From assembly GCA_023138975.1 (NCBI GenBank), contig JAGLON010000002.1, positions 1-64,000 of the forward strand: a stretch of DNA of 64,000 nucleotides, written 5' to 3'. Of the stretch, positions 38,619 through 48,145 are shown piece by piece. A program made the position numbers and the translations under genes. Every line of letters begins with the position of its first letter. The stretch's first letter is position 1. Source of the stretch: Candidatus Zixiibacteriota bacterium (lineage in GTDB: Bacteria > Zixibacteria > MSB-5A5 > GN15 > JAAZOE01). The notes beneath the pieces are model-generated. The model did not search any database. It was not told where the DNA came from and saw only the letters and a list, made by a program, of their open reading frames with translations.

Positions 38619-41552
38619 ATGGAAAATAAAGATAAAAAATATTGGCGGTCTCCGGGGCAACTGAAAGACAGCCCGGAATATAGACAACAACTGCTCGACG
38701 AGTATATGACAGAGCACTCCGAAGATCCCAATCAATTCAGCCGCAGGAGTTTCCTGAGAATAATGGGAGCCTCCATGGCTCTGGCCGGATTGGCCGGATG
38801 CCGTCGTCCGGTGGAAAAAATAATTCCGTATGTAAAACAGGCGGAAGAAGTAATTCCTGGCGTTCCTCAGTATTACGCTACCACGATGCCATTCGGTAAC
38901 TCTGCCTATGGATTAATTGTTGAAAGTCATGAAGGTCGTCCGACTAAAATCGAAGGCAATCCGGCGCACCCTTCGTCGCTGGGTGCCTCGAATTTATTTA
39001 TGCAGGCGGCAATTTTAAATCTATATGATCCCGATCGCTCCTCAAAAGTCTTCCATAAAGGCAAAGAAAAGAAATTTGATGAATTCATCACATTCTATAA
39101 AGAGCTTTTTGATAAACTCAGAAATGAAAAAGGTGAGAAGCTTGCGGTTCTCTCAGAATCATTTACTTCACCTACCCTTAGTAGGATAAAAAAGGATTTT
39201 GAGAAGGCTTTTCCGAATGCCAAGTGGATAGCCTATGAGCCGATTAGTGATGAAAACCGACTCTTGGCACTGGAAAACCTGACCGGCAAAAAGGTTCAAC
39301 CAGTTTATCATTATGATAAGGCCGATATCATTGTTTCCTTTGACGCCGATTTTGTTCAATCTGAAAGTGATTCGATTACTGCGGCAAAAGGTTTTGGCGC
39401 TGGCCGTAAGATAACTTCGCCGGATGATAAAATGAACCGATTATATGTCATCGAGAGCGGGTATTCTTTGACCGGAGCCTCAGCCGATCATCGCTTGAGA
39501 TTACAAAGTAATAATATCGGGCAATTTGTTCTTTCGCTGGCAAAGGTTTTAAATCAGCGCGGTTATAATCTGACTGAATTATCCAGCAATGCTACTATCG
39601 ATTTTAATAAGGAATGGCTGGAAGCGATTGCTGGCGATCTTCAGGGAAATCAAGGGCGAAGTCTTATTGTTGCCGGTAGAAATCAACCGCAATGGGTCCA
39701 TGAAGCTGTTTACCTGATTAATGAAGCGTTGGGGAGTTTCGGGAAGACAATCACTTTTACCGAAATGGATGATTCCTTAAGTTCCAGCCTTGACGATCTG
39801 AAAGCCCTTAAGGACAACCTTGAGCAGGGTCAAATAGAGACGCTGATAATAGTCGGAGGCAACCCGGTTTATAATGCTCCCATTGATCTAGATTTCGATA
39901 AATTAATTACAAAGACTAAAAGTACAATCCATCTGAGTGAACATTTCGACGAGACCTCAAGTAAATGTGATTGGCATATACCCCGCGCCCATTTTCTGGA
40001 AAGTTGGGGTGATGCCCGAGCGGTTGATGGCACTCCAAGTATTGTTCAGCCCTTAATTTCACCGTTGCAAAATGGGATAAGCGATGTTGAATTTTATTCA
40101 TTGATCTCTGCCGGAGAGAATAAAAGAGGGTATGAAGCTGTTCGGGCAACCTGGGGGAAGCTTATTAAGGGTGATTTTGAGACAGGATGGAAGAAGGTTC
40201 TTCATGATGGTTTGCTGGAGAACTCATCCTCAAAAAGTATTACGCCGACACTAAACAACTCTCGCATGACAGAACCGGTAGCAGCTCAAGTCCGGTCCGA
40301 TAGATTGGAAGTTGTTTTTCGATCAGCTCATCTTTATGATGGACGATTTGCTAATAATGGATGGTTGCAAGAGCTTCCTGATCCTGTAACCAAACTGGTT
40401 TGGGATAATGCCGCTGTGATGAATGTCAAAACCGCTGATGCTTACAATCTTCAAAACGGGGATATTGTAGAACTTGCCGTCTCCGGGCGGAAACTGGAAA
40501 CTCCGGTCTGGATCGTTCCGGGGTATGCCGAGAATTCAATCGGCCTGGGGCTCGGATATGGCCGGAAAAAAACCGGCAGGATTGCTGATAATATCGGCTT
40601 TAACACCTACTTGTTACGATCATCAGGTAATATGTATTTGAGTGGGGATGTTGAAATCATAAAGACCGATAAAAAGTATAAAATGTCCAACACTCAGGAT
40701 CATAACCGGATGGAAGGTCGTCCCATTTTCCGTGAAACATCATTAGCCGAATATCGAAGGAATCCTGAGTTTGCCCGGGAGATGGTTGAACATCCCCCAC
40801 TAAAATCAATCTATCCTGATTATGACTACAGTAAGGGCTATCAGTGGGGCATGGTGATAGATTTAAATACCTGTATTGGGTGCGGTATCTGTACTCTTGC
40901 CTGTCAGAGCGAAAACAATATCCCGATTGTAGGCAAAGAGCAGGTTGGAAATGGTCGTGAAATGCACTGGATGCGTAATGATCGGTACTTTGCGGGAGAT
41001 GACAATGACCCGAGTCTGGTTGTAATGCCGGTTACTTGCCAGCATTGCGTCAATGCTCCCTGTGAGCAAGTTTGCCCGGTTGCTGCGACCTCACACGATG
41101 AGGAGGGTATCAATACCATGACCTATAATCGTTGCATAGGTACCAGGTATTGTTCGAATAACTGCCCCTATAAGGTCAGAAAGTTTAACTTTTTCAATTA
41201 TACCAAAGATATGCCGGAAATTGTAAAAATGGCGCAAAACCCGGATGTCACCGTCCGGTCGCGCGGCGTGATGGAGAAGTGTACTTTTTGTATTCAGCGA
41301 ATAAATAGAGTTAAACGTACCGCGAAGAAAGAAAACCGAACGGTCTATGATGGTGAATTGCAGGCGGCGTGCCAGCAAGCATGTCCTATAGATGCTATCA
41401 AGTTTGGCAATATCAATGATCCGGAAAGTGTCGTTGCAAAGGCAAAGAAGATTGACAGAAATTATGAATTGCTGGCGGAGTTGAATATCCAACCGCGTAA
41501 TTCATATCTGGCTAAAATAAGAAATCTAAATGCCCAATTGAACAAGGATTGA
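38619..41552 (+). CDS. actB: Alternative complex III subunit ActB (molybdopterin-like and Fe-S parts fused)
   Basis: The protein has 977 residues. A twin-arginine-type signal, [10 protein letters not shown] (R42, R43), ends with a lipobox LAGC (C61), suggesting Tat export and lipid anchoring. The large middle part resembles a molybdopterin oxidoreductase without an evident cofactor cysteine motif, as is usual in ActB. The C-terminal part, from about residue 750, holds four cysteine clusters ([49 protein letters not shown]), giving three [4Fe-4S] and one [3Fe-4S]. It relays electrons from the quinol sites to ActA. Confidence 0.94.
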   Translation: MENKDKKYWRSPGQLKDSPEYRQQLLDEYMTEHSEDPNQFSRRSFLRIMGASMALAGLAGCRRPVEKIIPYVKQAEEVIPGVPQYYATTMPFGNSAYGLIVESHEGRPTKIEGNPAHPSSLGASNLFMQAAILNLYDPDRSSKVFHKGKEKKFDEFITFYKELFDKLRNEKGEKLAVLSESFTSPTLSRIKKDFEKAFPNAKWIAYEPISDENRLLALENLTGKKVQPVYHYDKADIIVSFDADFVQSESDSITAAKGFGAGRKITSPDDKMNRLYVIESGYSLTGASADHRLRLQSNNIGQFVLSLAKVLNQRGYNLTELSSNATIDFNKEWLEAIAGDLQGNQGRSLIVAGRNQPQWVHEAVYLINEALGSFGKTITFTEMDDSLSSSLDDLKALKDNLEQGQIETLIIVGGNPVYNAPIDLDFDKLITKTKSTIHLSEHFDETSSKCDWHIPRAHFLESWGDARAVDGTPSIVQPLISPLQNGISDVEFYSLISAGENKRGYEAVRATWGKLIKGDFETGWKKVLHDGLLENSSSKSITPTLNNSRMTEPVAAQVRSDRLEVVFRSAHLYDGRFANNGWLQELPDPVTKLVWDNAAVMNVKTADAYNLQNGDIVELAVSGRKLETPVWIVPGYAENSIGLGLGYGRKKTGRIADNIGFNTYLLRSSGNMYLSGDVEIIKTDKKYKMSNTQDHNRMEGRPIFRETSLAEYRRNPEFAREMVEHPPLKSIYPDYDYSKGYQWGMVIDLNTCIGCGICTLACQSENNIPIVGKEQVGNGREMHWMRNDRYFAGDDNDPSLVVMPVTCQHCVNAPCEQVCPVAATSHDEEGINTMTYNRCIGTRYCSNNCPYKVRKFNFFNYTKDMPEIVKMAQNPDVTVRSRGVMEKCTFCIQRINRVKRTAKKENRTVYDGELQAACQQACPIDAIKFGNINDPESVVAKAKKIDRNYELLAELNIQPRNSYLAKIRNLNAQLNKD

Positions 41553-41553
41553 A

Positions 41554-42948
41554 GTGAACAAACCAGCTGAAAATATAGCCGTTTCATCCGAAGATGTTCC
41601 TCTGATTACCGGCGGGCAAACGTTTAGTTCTATTACTGAAAAAATCGTTGGTATTATCGAACAGAAAACACCCAAGACATGGTATCTGGCTATCGGTGCG
41701 TCTCTCTCATTGCTTATGGTTTTAATGGGTTCAGTCGGTTTCTTAGTTTGGGAAGGAACCGGTATCTGGGGGCTGAATAATCCGGTTGGATGGGGCTGGG
41801 CAATTATCAATTTTGTCTGGTGGGTCGGTATCGGACACGCAGGTACATTGATATCAGCGATTTTGTTTTTGTTAAGACAGAAATGGCGGACCTCAATAAA
41901 CCGTTTTGCCGAAGCGATGACTCTGTTTGCCGTTTCGTGCGCTCTGATTTTTCCCGGTATCCACGTTGGACGGATATGGATTGCGTATTATATGTTTCCC
42001 ATACCCAATCAGATGGATATCTGGCCTAATTTCCGTTCTCCTTTGTTATGGGATGTTTTCGCGGTCGGTACCTATTTTGCCGTTTCCTTCTTGTTCTGGT
42101 ACACCGGACTTATACCCGATTTGGGTACACTAAGAGATCGTGCCCAAACCAGAATAAAAAAGATTATTTTCGGGATTCTCGCCATTGGATGGCGCGGCGG
42201 CAATCGTCAATGGAGGCATTACGAACGGGCTTATTTGATTTTAGCTGGAATATCCACCCCGCTGGTTCTTTCAGTACATAGTGTGGTTAGCACCGACTTT
42301 GCAGTCTCAATTCTTCCGGGCTGGCATACGACTATCTTTCCGCCCTACTTTGTGGCAGGCGCCATTTTCTCCGGCTTCGCCATGGTTATGACCCTTTCGA
42401 TTATTGCCCGCAAGATTTTCAATCTGGATCATCTGATTACGCTTAATCATCTGGAAAAGATAAATAAAATAATGCTCCTGACCGGTATGATGGTCGGATA
42501 CGCATATTCAATTGAATTCTTTATTGCCTGGTACAGCGGTAATATCTACGAACAATTTGTTTTTATAAACAGGGCTTTCGGAAATTATGCCTGGGCTTAC
42601 TGGATTATGATATCCTGCAATGTTGTTGTACCTCAACTTTTCTGGTTCAAGAAACTTCGCCGCTCAATCCCGATAATGTTTATAGCTTCGATTTTGATAA
42701 ATATTGGAATGTGGTTTGAGCGATTCGTGATTGTTGTTACTTCATTATCTCGCGATTTCCTCCCGGCCAACTGGGACTATTTTAGTCCCACAATGTGGGA
42801 TATCCTTACTTTTGTTGGTTCCTTCGGCCTCTTCTTCACGCTGTTTTTACTCTTCATCAGGGTCTTGCCAATGATATCCATGACGGAGGTTAAAGGAGTT
42901 CTGCCGGAAGCAGATCCGCACCACAGTACCGGAGAAAGCCATGAATAA
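41554..42948 (+). CDS. actC: Alternative complex III subunit ActC (NrfD-like, quinol-oxidising)
   Basis: The protein has 464 residues with a GTG start one nucleotide after the actB stop. It has about ten helices of the NrfD/PsrC type. Recognisable landmarks are [35 protein letters not shown], and [17 protein letters not shown]. ActC contains the quinol site next to the ActB [3Fe-4S] cluster and is thought to contribute to proton translocation. Confidence 0.94.
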   Translation: MNKPAENIAVSSEDVPLITGGQTFSSITEKIVGIIEQKTPKTWYLAIGASLSLLMVLMGSVGFLVWEGTGIWGLNNPVGWGWAIINFVWWVGIGHAGTLISAILFLLRQKWRTSINRFAEAMTLFAVSCALIFPGIHVGRIWIAYYMFPIPNQMDIWPNFRSPLLWDVFAVGTYFAVSFLFWYTGLIPDLGTLRDRAQTRIKKIIFGILAIGWRGGNRQWRHYERAYLILAGISTPLVLSVHSVVSTDFAVSILPGWHTTIFPPYFVAGAIFSGFAMVMTLSIIARKIFNLDHLITLNHLEKINKIMLLTGMMVGYAYSIEFFIAWYSGNIYEQFVFINRAFGNYAWAYWIMISCNVVVPQLFWFKKLRRSIPIMFIASILINIGMWFERFVIVVTSLSRDFLPANWDYFSPTMWDILTFVGSFGLFFTLFLLFIRVLPMISMTEVKGVLPEADPHHSTGESHE

Positions 42949-43489
42949 TAATAGTATAAAAACTGTTGGTATTATGGCCCAATTTTCCAATCCGGGTGAA
43001 TTGATGAAAGCGGCTGAAAAGTTACGGGATTCAGGGTATAGTAAATTTGATTGTCATTCACCTTTTCCCATTCATGGTATGGATAAGGCAATGGGATTAT
43101 CAAGTTCATCGTTGGGGTGGGTGGTCGGTCTGGCCGCCATAATCGGAACTACGGGCGCTTTGGGACTGCAATGGTGGACATCAACTATTGATTATCCTCT
43201 GGTCATATCCGGAAAGCCATTATTTAGTTTCCAGGCTTATGTCCCTATAACTTTCGCGGTTGGTGTCCTGCTATCAGGTGTTGCCGCCCTAATTGGCATG
43301 TTAGCCCTAAACGGTTTGCCTCGCTGGAATCACCCGGTTTTCAATTCTGATAAGTTTGAAAAGGTTACTGATGACGCGTTCTTTATCAGTATTGAAGCTG
43401 AAGATCCCAAGTTCCATACAGATGAGACAATTCAATTCTTCGAATCAATTGGCGGTACTAATTGTGAGCTGTTACAGGAGAACCAATAA
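42941..43489 (+). CDS. actD: Alternative complex III subunit ActD (DUF3341)
   Basis: The protein has 182 residues and overlaps actC by 8 nt. The DUF3341 pattern is clear: [24 protein letters not shown], a [20 protein letters not shown] region, two hydrophobic helices, and LPRWNHPVF. It is a two-helix membrane subunit with a cytoplasmic N-terminal domain that binds the ActC/ActF base. Confidence 0.93.
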   Translation: MNNNSIKTVGIMAQFSNPGELMKAAEKLRDSGYSKFDCHSPFPIHGMDKAMGLSSSSLGWVVGLAAIIGTTGALGLQWWTSTIDYPLVISGKPLFSFQAYVPITFAVGVLLSGVAALIGMLALNGLPRWNHPVFNSDKFEKVTDDAFFISIEAEDPKFHTDETIQFFESIGGTNCELLQENQ

Positions 43490-43491
43490 CA

Positions 43492-44109
43492 ATGAACTAT
43501 AGAAGCTCACAAATAATCATGTTACTTATTGTGATGCTCGTTATCTTTGGTTGCAGTCGAGAAAAAGTATCTGATAAAACTCCGATTCACCTGAATCCTA
43601 ATATGGATCACCAGCCCAAATACAAAGCTCAGGCAGCCAGTGATTTTTTTGAAAACGGCTCCGCCATGCGCCCCTTAGTTGAGGGTACTGTAGCTCAAGG
43701 ATGGCTAAGGGAAGACATTAAGTATTATACAGGAAAAGATAAAAAGGGGAATTTCATTTCTACCGCACCGGTTGAAATAAGCATGGATAGATTAAAACGA
43801 GGTCAGGAGCGATTCAATATTTTCTGTTCTCCTTGCCATAGTAGAGTCGGTGACGGAAAAGGAATAATGGCTAAGGAAGACTATCAATATGTCGTTCCTC
43901 CGAATTTTCATAGCGATAGCGTGATGCAGTTTACGGATGGATATATATTCAATGTCGTCAGTAACGGTGTCCGTAATATGCCCTCGTATAAACATCAAAT
44001 ACCGGTTGATGACCGATGGTCAATTGTTCTTTATCTCCGGGCTCTTCAAAAAAGCCACAATGCGACTATTGATGATATTCCTGCAAGTATCAGGGAGGAA
44101 GTTAAGTAG
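43492..44109 (+). CDS. actE: Alternative complex III subunit ActE, mono-haem cytochrome c lipoprotein
   Basis: The protein has 205 residues. The lipoprotein signal ends at C21 (VIFGCSRE). One CxxCH is present (C112-H116, FCSPCHSRVGDGKG) with likely methionine ligand in RNMPSYKHQIP. ActE receives electrons from ActA and docks with the next carrier. It begins two bases after actD ends. Confidence 0.93.
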   Translation: MNYRSSQIIMLLIVMLVIFGCSREKVSDKTPIHLNPNMDHQPKYKAQAASDFFENGSAMRPLVEGTVAQGWLREDIKYYTGKDKKGNFISTAPVEISMDRLKRGQERFNIFCSPCHSRVGDGKGIMAKEDYQYVVPPNFHSDSVMQFTDGYIFNVVSNGVRNMPSYKHQIPVDDRWSIVLYLRALQKSHNATIDDIPASIREEVK

Positions 44110-44112
44110 AAT

Positions 44113-45294
44113 ATGAAGTTTGACAGTCAAACATATCGGCTGACAGATAAGGGAAGGTTCGGAAGTATTACCCTGATAGTTGGGATTATTGGGTTGATCT
44201 TAAGCTGTGTGGGGTGGTTTACTGATTCCCAGCAATTTTACTTTTCCTATTTAACGGCCTTCGTATTCTGGCTGACTATCGCTCTCGGTGGGCTGTTTTT
44301 TGTGTTGCTTCACCATCTTGTCGGTGCCAAATGGAGTATTGTTATAAGGCGTTTTGGGGAAAGCATAATGATGGTTATTCCCCTTATGGCTATTCTATTT
44401 ATTCCTCTATTATTCGGCCTCCATGAATTGTACCTTTGGATGAATTCTGAAGTAGTTGCTTCGGATCATTTGTTACAAGGAAAATCGGGCTATTTGAATC
44501 TTAACTTTTTTGTTGTTAGGGCTGTGCTGTACTTTGTCATCTGGACTGTTCTCGCATTTTTATTAAATAAATATTCATTACAACAGAATCAGAATCCTTC
44601 CCCTGAACAGATTAAGAAATTTAGAATTATCAGCGCTCCGGGAATGATATTATTCGCGGTAACGCTAACTTTTGCCTCATTTGATTGGTTAATGTCTCTG
44701 GATGCCCACTGGTTTTCTACTATTTTTGGTGTATATATTTTCTCCGGTTCATTTCTGTCGTTGCTCTGTGTTGTGACGCTTGTTGTTATCCGTCTGCAGT
44801 CTAATGGAGTGCTTAAGGAAGCCATTACCAAGGAGCATTATCATGATTTGGGAAAACTGATGTTTGCCTTTATCATTTTCTGGGGTTATATGGCTTTTTC
44901 CCAGTATTTTCTTATATGGTACGGTAACATTCCCGAAGAAACAATCTGGTTCCTGCATCGCTGGGAAGGATCCTGGAAATCCGTATCAATGCTAATTGTC
45001 TACGGTCATTTCGTGATTCCGTTTTTTGTTCTTTTTCCGCAGGTAACTAAAAGAAATAAAGCTGTCATGACCGTCATGTCTATCTGGATACTGGTAATGC
45101 ATTGGGTTGATATTTACTGGCTTGTCATGCCGACCCTCCACCACCATGGATATCACCTGTCCTGGATAGATCTGGCGACCTTTATAGGTATTGGCGGGCT
45201 GTTTTTACATCTTTTCTGGAGAATATTCACGGCTCACCCTCTGGTCCCGGTTGGTGACCCTAATTTGGAACAATCTATCAAGATTGTAAGTTAA
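44113..45294 (+). CDS. actF: Alternative complex III subunit ActF (second NrfD-like subunit)
   Basis: The protein has 393 residues and ten helices. It is a shorter relative of ActC with the ActF signatures LHHLVGAKWSIVIRRFGE, SFDWLMSLDAHWFSTIFGVY, FWGYMAFSQYFLIWYGNIPEE, and MHWVDIYWLVMP. It pairs with ActC in the membrane and probably provides a proton path. In several lineages the next genes encode an aa3 or cbb3 oxidase; here the oxidase (cbb3) lies divergently upstream instead. Confidence 0.94.
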   Translation: MKFDSQTYRLTDKGRFGSITLIVGIIGLILSCVGWFTDSQQFYFSYLTAFVFWLTIALGGLFFVLLHHLVGAKWSIVIRRFGESIMMVIPLMAILFIPLLFGLHELYLWMNSEVVASDHLLQGKSGYLNLNFFVVRAVLYFVIWTVLAFLLNKYSLQQNQNPSPEQIKKFRIISAPGMILFAVTLTFASFDWLMSLDAHWFSTIFGVYIFSGSFLSLLCVVTLVVIRLQSNGVLKEAITKEHYHDLGKLMFAFIIFWGYMAFSQYFLIWYGNIPEETIWFLHRWEGSWKSVSMLIVYGHFVIPFFVLFPQVTKRNKAVMTVMSIWILVMHWVDIYWLVMPTLHHHGYHLSWIDLATFIGIGGLFLHLFWRIFTAHPLVPVGDPNLEQSIKIVS

Positions 45295-45301
45295 GTCTAT
45301 T

Positions 45302-45547
45302 ATGAGAAAATTGTGGATTATATCTTCGCTGATAATTGTATCTTTTTCTATCCTGTCTTGTGGTGGAGAGTCGACTGTCATCTATAATGCACCAACCATT
45401 CAGGATACTGAGGATCTGGCCAAGCTGCGAGCCAGAGAGAAAGAAGAATTAACCTCATACAAAATTATTGAGGCGGAAAAAGGGGTATATCAAATACCTG
45501 TTGATAGCGCTATGGCTATAATGGCAGGCGACAAGGCCGACAAATAA
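45302..45547 (+). CDS. Small lipoprotein downstream of actF
   Basis: The protein has 81 residues. A hydrophobic signal (WIISSLIIVSFSIL) ends with a lipobox-like SILSC at residues 16-20. The mature part is short and polar and ends with VYQIPVDSAMAIMA. It starts 7 nt after actF, so it belongs to the same operon. It may be a small accessory subunit of alternative complex III of the ActG/ActH kind, but the sequence alone does not prove it. Confidence 0.6.
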   Translation: MRKLWIISSLIIVSFSILSCGGESTVIYNAPTIQDTEDLAKLRAREKEELTSYKIIEAEKGVYQIPVDSAMAIMAGDKADK

Positions 45548-45640
45548 CGGACACCGAGAGTAATAGCACAAACACTTCAAATAAAATTCTGATATTGTGT
45601 AAGAGGTTCCGCATTGGGAACTATTGAAAGAAGGAATGGA

Positions 45641-46399
45641 ATGTATCCTGAATTAGCTGGAAAACATGCTCTGGTGACCGGGGCAACACGCGGATTCGGA
45701 AAGGCTATCGCCTTGAATCTGGCGCGACAGGGAGTCAAAGTAATTGTTAATTTTCGCCGGAGCATGGTAGAGGCCGCTGAAGTTGTGGAGGAAATTAAGG
45801 GATTTGGTGGAGAGGCAATTGCCATAAGAGCCGATGTCGGCAAACTTCCCAGCCTGGAAAAGCTATTTAATAGAATAACAGAGGAATGGGGACAGCTTGA
45901 GATAGTCGTGGCCAATGCCGCCTTTGGTGTTCCCGGCAACATGATGGATGCCACACCCAAATACTGGGATGTTACCATGTCCGCATCAGCCCGATCACTT
46001 CTGGATATGAGCAAGCTGGCGGTTCCCTTGATGACTAATAACTATGGCCGTATAATAAGTATAACCAGTGACGGCGGTCAGAAGGTTCTCCCCGGTTACG
46101 GAATCGTTGGTGCCGCCAAGGCGGCCCTGGAATCAGTAACCCGAGGATTGGCTTATGAATTAGGACCAAAGGGGATTGTCGTTAACGGAGTCCTGGCTGG
46201 ACTGGCTGACACAAAATCGTCCCGATCTATTCCCGGGGCCATAGATGTCATGGGGCATGCCAAATTTCATACACCTTTGGGCCGGATCGTTGAGCCTAAG
46301 GATATTGCCAAGGTCGTTGCCTTTTTAGCTTCGGAGCAGGCTGATATGATATGCGGTCATTTTATTACGGTGGATGGCGGTAGAAACATTGTCGGTTAA
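45641..46399 (+). CDS. Short-chain dehydrogenase, probably FabL-type enoyl-ACP reductase
   Basis: The protein has 252 residues from ATG 45641 (AGAAGGAATGGA upstream), not from TTG 45614. The nucleotide motif TGATRGFGKAIA (13-24) is present. The catalytic tyrosine and lysine are spaced Y-x6-K (PGYGIVGAAKAALE, about Y152/K159), not the classic SDR Y-x3-K. That spacing marks the enoyl-ACP reductases FabI and FabL, and the glycine-rich loop resembles FabL. It would then reduce trans-2-enoyl-ACP in fatty-acid synthesis with NADPH. It stands alone after the act operon. A 3-oxoacyl-ACP reductase-like role cannot be excluded. Confidence 0.75.
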   Translation: MYPELAGKHALVTGATRGFGKAIALNLARQGVKVIVNFRRSMVEAAEVVEEIKGFGGEAIAIRADVGKLPSLEKLFNRITEEWGQLEIVVANAAFGVPGNMMDATPKYWDVTMSASARSLLDMSKLAVPLMTNNYGRIISITSDGGQKVLPGYGIVGAAKAALESVTRGLAYELGPKGIVVNGVLAGLADTKSSRSIPGAIDVMGHAKFHTPLGRIVEPKDIAKVVAFLASEQADMICGHFITVDGGRNIVG

Positions 46400-46447
46400 A
46401 TTATTCCTAAACTATTAATAACAACTGATGAATAGCTCAGACCAGAT

Positions 46448-46476
46448 TTGACTTGCTACGAAAAAGAGTTTGATTT
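46448..46476 (+). promoter_or_regulatory. Putative promoter of the Crp/Fnr gene, giving a near-leaderless mRNA
   Basis: TTGACT (46448-46453), 17 nt and TGATTT (46471-46476) are a moderate sigma-70 match. The predicted start is near 46483, only about 6 nt before the ATG at 46489, and no Shine-Dalgarno sequence is visible. The transcript may therefore be leaderless. Confidence 0.4.
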
Positions 46477-46488
46477 ACACTACTGCTT

Positions 46489-47166
46489 ATGAATACTGCG
46501 GAATTATTAAAAAGTTGTTACCTCTGCAAAGAGTTAAATGTACAAGAACTCAACTCGCTGGCTGATATAGTTTTAATTAGAACCGTCGACAAAGGAGAAA
46601 TCCTGTTTCTTCAGGGTGATAGGGCGAATGGTTTTTATACATTACTTTCCGGATTGATTCGAATATATAAGGCTTCCCCGGAGGGTAAAGAATATACCCT
46701 TCATATTATCCGGCCCGGTCAGATGTTTGCCGAAGCGGCGATTTTTAGCGGCGAGGTGTATCCTGCCAATAGCCTGGCTCTTGAAGAATCAGTCGTTGTC
46801 TTTTTTGCAAAGGATAGATTTGTTAATTTGCTTGCTAATTCTCCTCAGATTTCGCTGAAAATGATTTCGGCTCTGTCCGGCTTTGTTCGGGATTTTAACC
46901 AACAAATTGAAAACCTATCATTAAAAGAGGTTTCAGCTCGACTGGCTCTGTTTTTACTCAGCCAGGCAGAGGCCTCCGGTCAAAATAAGATTGTTCTTGA
47001 TACTTCAAAATCCGAACTTGCCAACTCTATTGGCACCATTAGTGAGACGCTTTCCCGTAACTTTAGGAAAATGAAAGAGTTAGGGATAATTGAAATTGAC
47101 GGAAAAAGCATCACTATTCTTAATTTTGATAAATTAAAGGCTATTTCCGAAGGCGAAAAAGTATAA
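46489..47166 (+). CDS. Crp/Fnr-family transcriptional regulator
   Basis: The protein has 225 residues. The N-terminal cyclic-nucleotide-type beta roll includes EILFLQGDRANGFYTLLSGLIRIY. A long dimer helix is followed by a winged helix with ELANSIGTISETLSRNFRKM. The recognition helix keeps the E-x2-S-R pattern (ETLSR) that reads TTGAT half-sites in Fnr and Dnr. Two N-terminal cysteines (C10, C13) occur but not the four of E. coli Fnr, so a haem- or NO-type (Dnr) sensor is as likely as an Fe-S sensor. A TTGAC-N4-ATCAA box follows 5 nt after its stop, before the Fe-S/Hcp genes. Confidence 0.9.
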   Translation: MNTAELLKSCYLCKELNVQELNSLADIVLIRTVDKGEILFLQGDRANGFYTLLSGLIRIYKASPEGKEYTLHIIRPGQMFAEAAIFSGEVYPANSLALEESVVVFFAKDRFVNLLANSPQISLKMISALSGFVRDFNQQIENLSLKEVSARLALFLLSQAEASGQNKIVLDTSKSELANSIGTISETLSRNFRKMKELGIIEIDGKSITILNFDKLKAISEGEKV

Positions 47167-47171
47167 ATTAC

Positions 47172-47185
47172 TTGACTTATATCAA
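47172..47185 (+). promoter_or_regulatory. FNR/DNR-type binding box upstream of the Hcp cluster
   Basis: TTGACTTATATCAA fits the Fnr/Dnr consensus TTGAT-N4-ATCAA at 9 of 10 fixed positions. Its centre (47178.5) is about 41.5 bp before a start predicted near 47220, the class II activator position. The Crp/Fnr gene immediately upstream is the natural candidate to bind it. Confidence 0.75.
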
Positions 47186-47265
47186 GGTCATTTTTCTCCA
47201 ATCTTCCGACATTCCAAATATTGAAAATAAAGACGCTATGGCGTTGTTAAGTTTTGGAGGCTAGT

Positions 47266-48045
47266 ATGGCTGTCAGGAAAATTATTCATATTGATGAAGA
47301 GAAATGTGACGGGTGCGGAGATTGTGTGCCAAGTTGTGCCGAGGGGGCAATACAAATAATAGACGGCAAGGCGAAAGTCGTTAGTGAAACCTATTGTGAC
47401 GGCTTGGGCGCTTGTCTGGGGGAATGTCCTCAGGATGCCATAACTATGATTGAGCGCGAAGCGGCAGATTACGATGAAGAGGCCGTCGAAAAGCATTTGA
47501 AGAAACTGGGGGAAAAGCCAAGTTCTCCTCTTCCAATAATTGGAGCTGCTGAACTGTCTGCTCCGAAACAGGGTGGATGCCCCGGTTCAGCCATGAGAAA
47601 TTTTAATCAACCTCAGCAAGCACCGCCGGTTGCGGATAGAAGTAATATGGCATCAGCCTTGAAACATTGGCCGATCCAGCTAATGCTGGTTCCACCGCAT
47701 GCACCATTTTTAAAAGAGGCCGATATTTTAGTCTGTGCTGATTGTGTTCCCTTTACCGTACCTGATTTTCACAGCCGTTATCTTGCCGAAAGAGCCTTAG
47801 TCGTTGGTTGTCCCAAGCTTGATGACTTACAACACTACTTTGAAAAATTTAAAGAAATAATTAAAGAAGCTGCTCCCAAGAAACTGACTGTGTTAAAAAT
47901 GGAAGTTCCTTGTTGTGCCGGTATTGGTCAGGCAGTAATTCAGGCCAGAGATGAAGTAGCTCCTGAGATACCGGTTGAAGTTGTCACGATCGGCATTCAG
48001 GGCGGAAGTATCAGTGAGAAAATTGATAATAGACAGGTCGGTTAA
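47266..48045 (+). CDS. Ferredoxin-type 4Fe-4S protein of the Hcp cluster
   Basis: The protein has 259 residues from ATG 47266 (TTGGAGG upstream). A 2x[4Fe-4S] ferredoxin head has C14, C17, C20 and C24 (CDGCGDCVPSC) and a second set YCDGLGACLGECP. The remaining 190 residues form a distinct domain with CADCVPF, GCPKLDD and EVPCCAGIG, each rich in cysteine. Proteins of this architecture often accompany hcp in anaerobes and may deliver electrons to it. The exact reaction is unknown. It lies directly downstream of the FNR-type box. Confidence 0.8.
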   Translation: MAVRKIIHIDEEKCDGCGDCVPSCAEGAIQIIDGKAKVVSETYCDGLGACLGECPQDAITMIEREAADYDEEAVEKHLKKLGEKPSSPLPIIGAAELSAPKQGGCPGSAMRNFNQPQQAPPVADRSNMASALKHWPIQLMLVPPHAPFLKEADILVCADCVPFTVPDFHSRYLAERALVVGCPKLDDLQHYFEKFKEIIKEAAPKKLTVLKMEVPCCAGIGQAVIQARDEVAPEIPVEVVTIGIQGGSISEKIDNRQVG

Positions 48046-48145
48046 TTAAAATACAGATGAACAATAATCCGCGCCTAAACGTATCTCCCTATAGAGGTGA
48101 GATATCTGATAAATACATAGCCAGACCAAATGGAAGCCGGTTCAG

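Noticed and set aside
46489..47166. Classic oxygen-sensing Fnr with a [4Fe-4S] cluster
   Set aside because: Only two N-terminal cysteines (C10, C13) are present and no third or fourth ligand at the usual positions; left as Crp/Fnr family.
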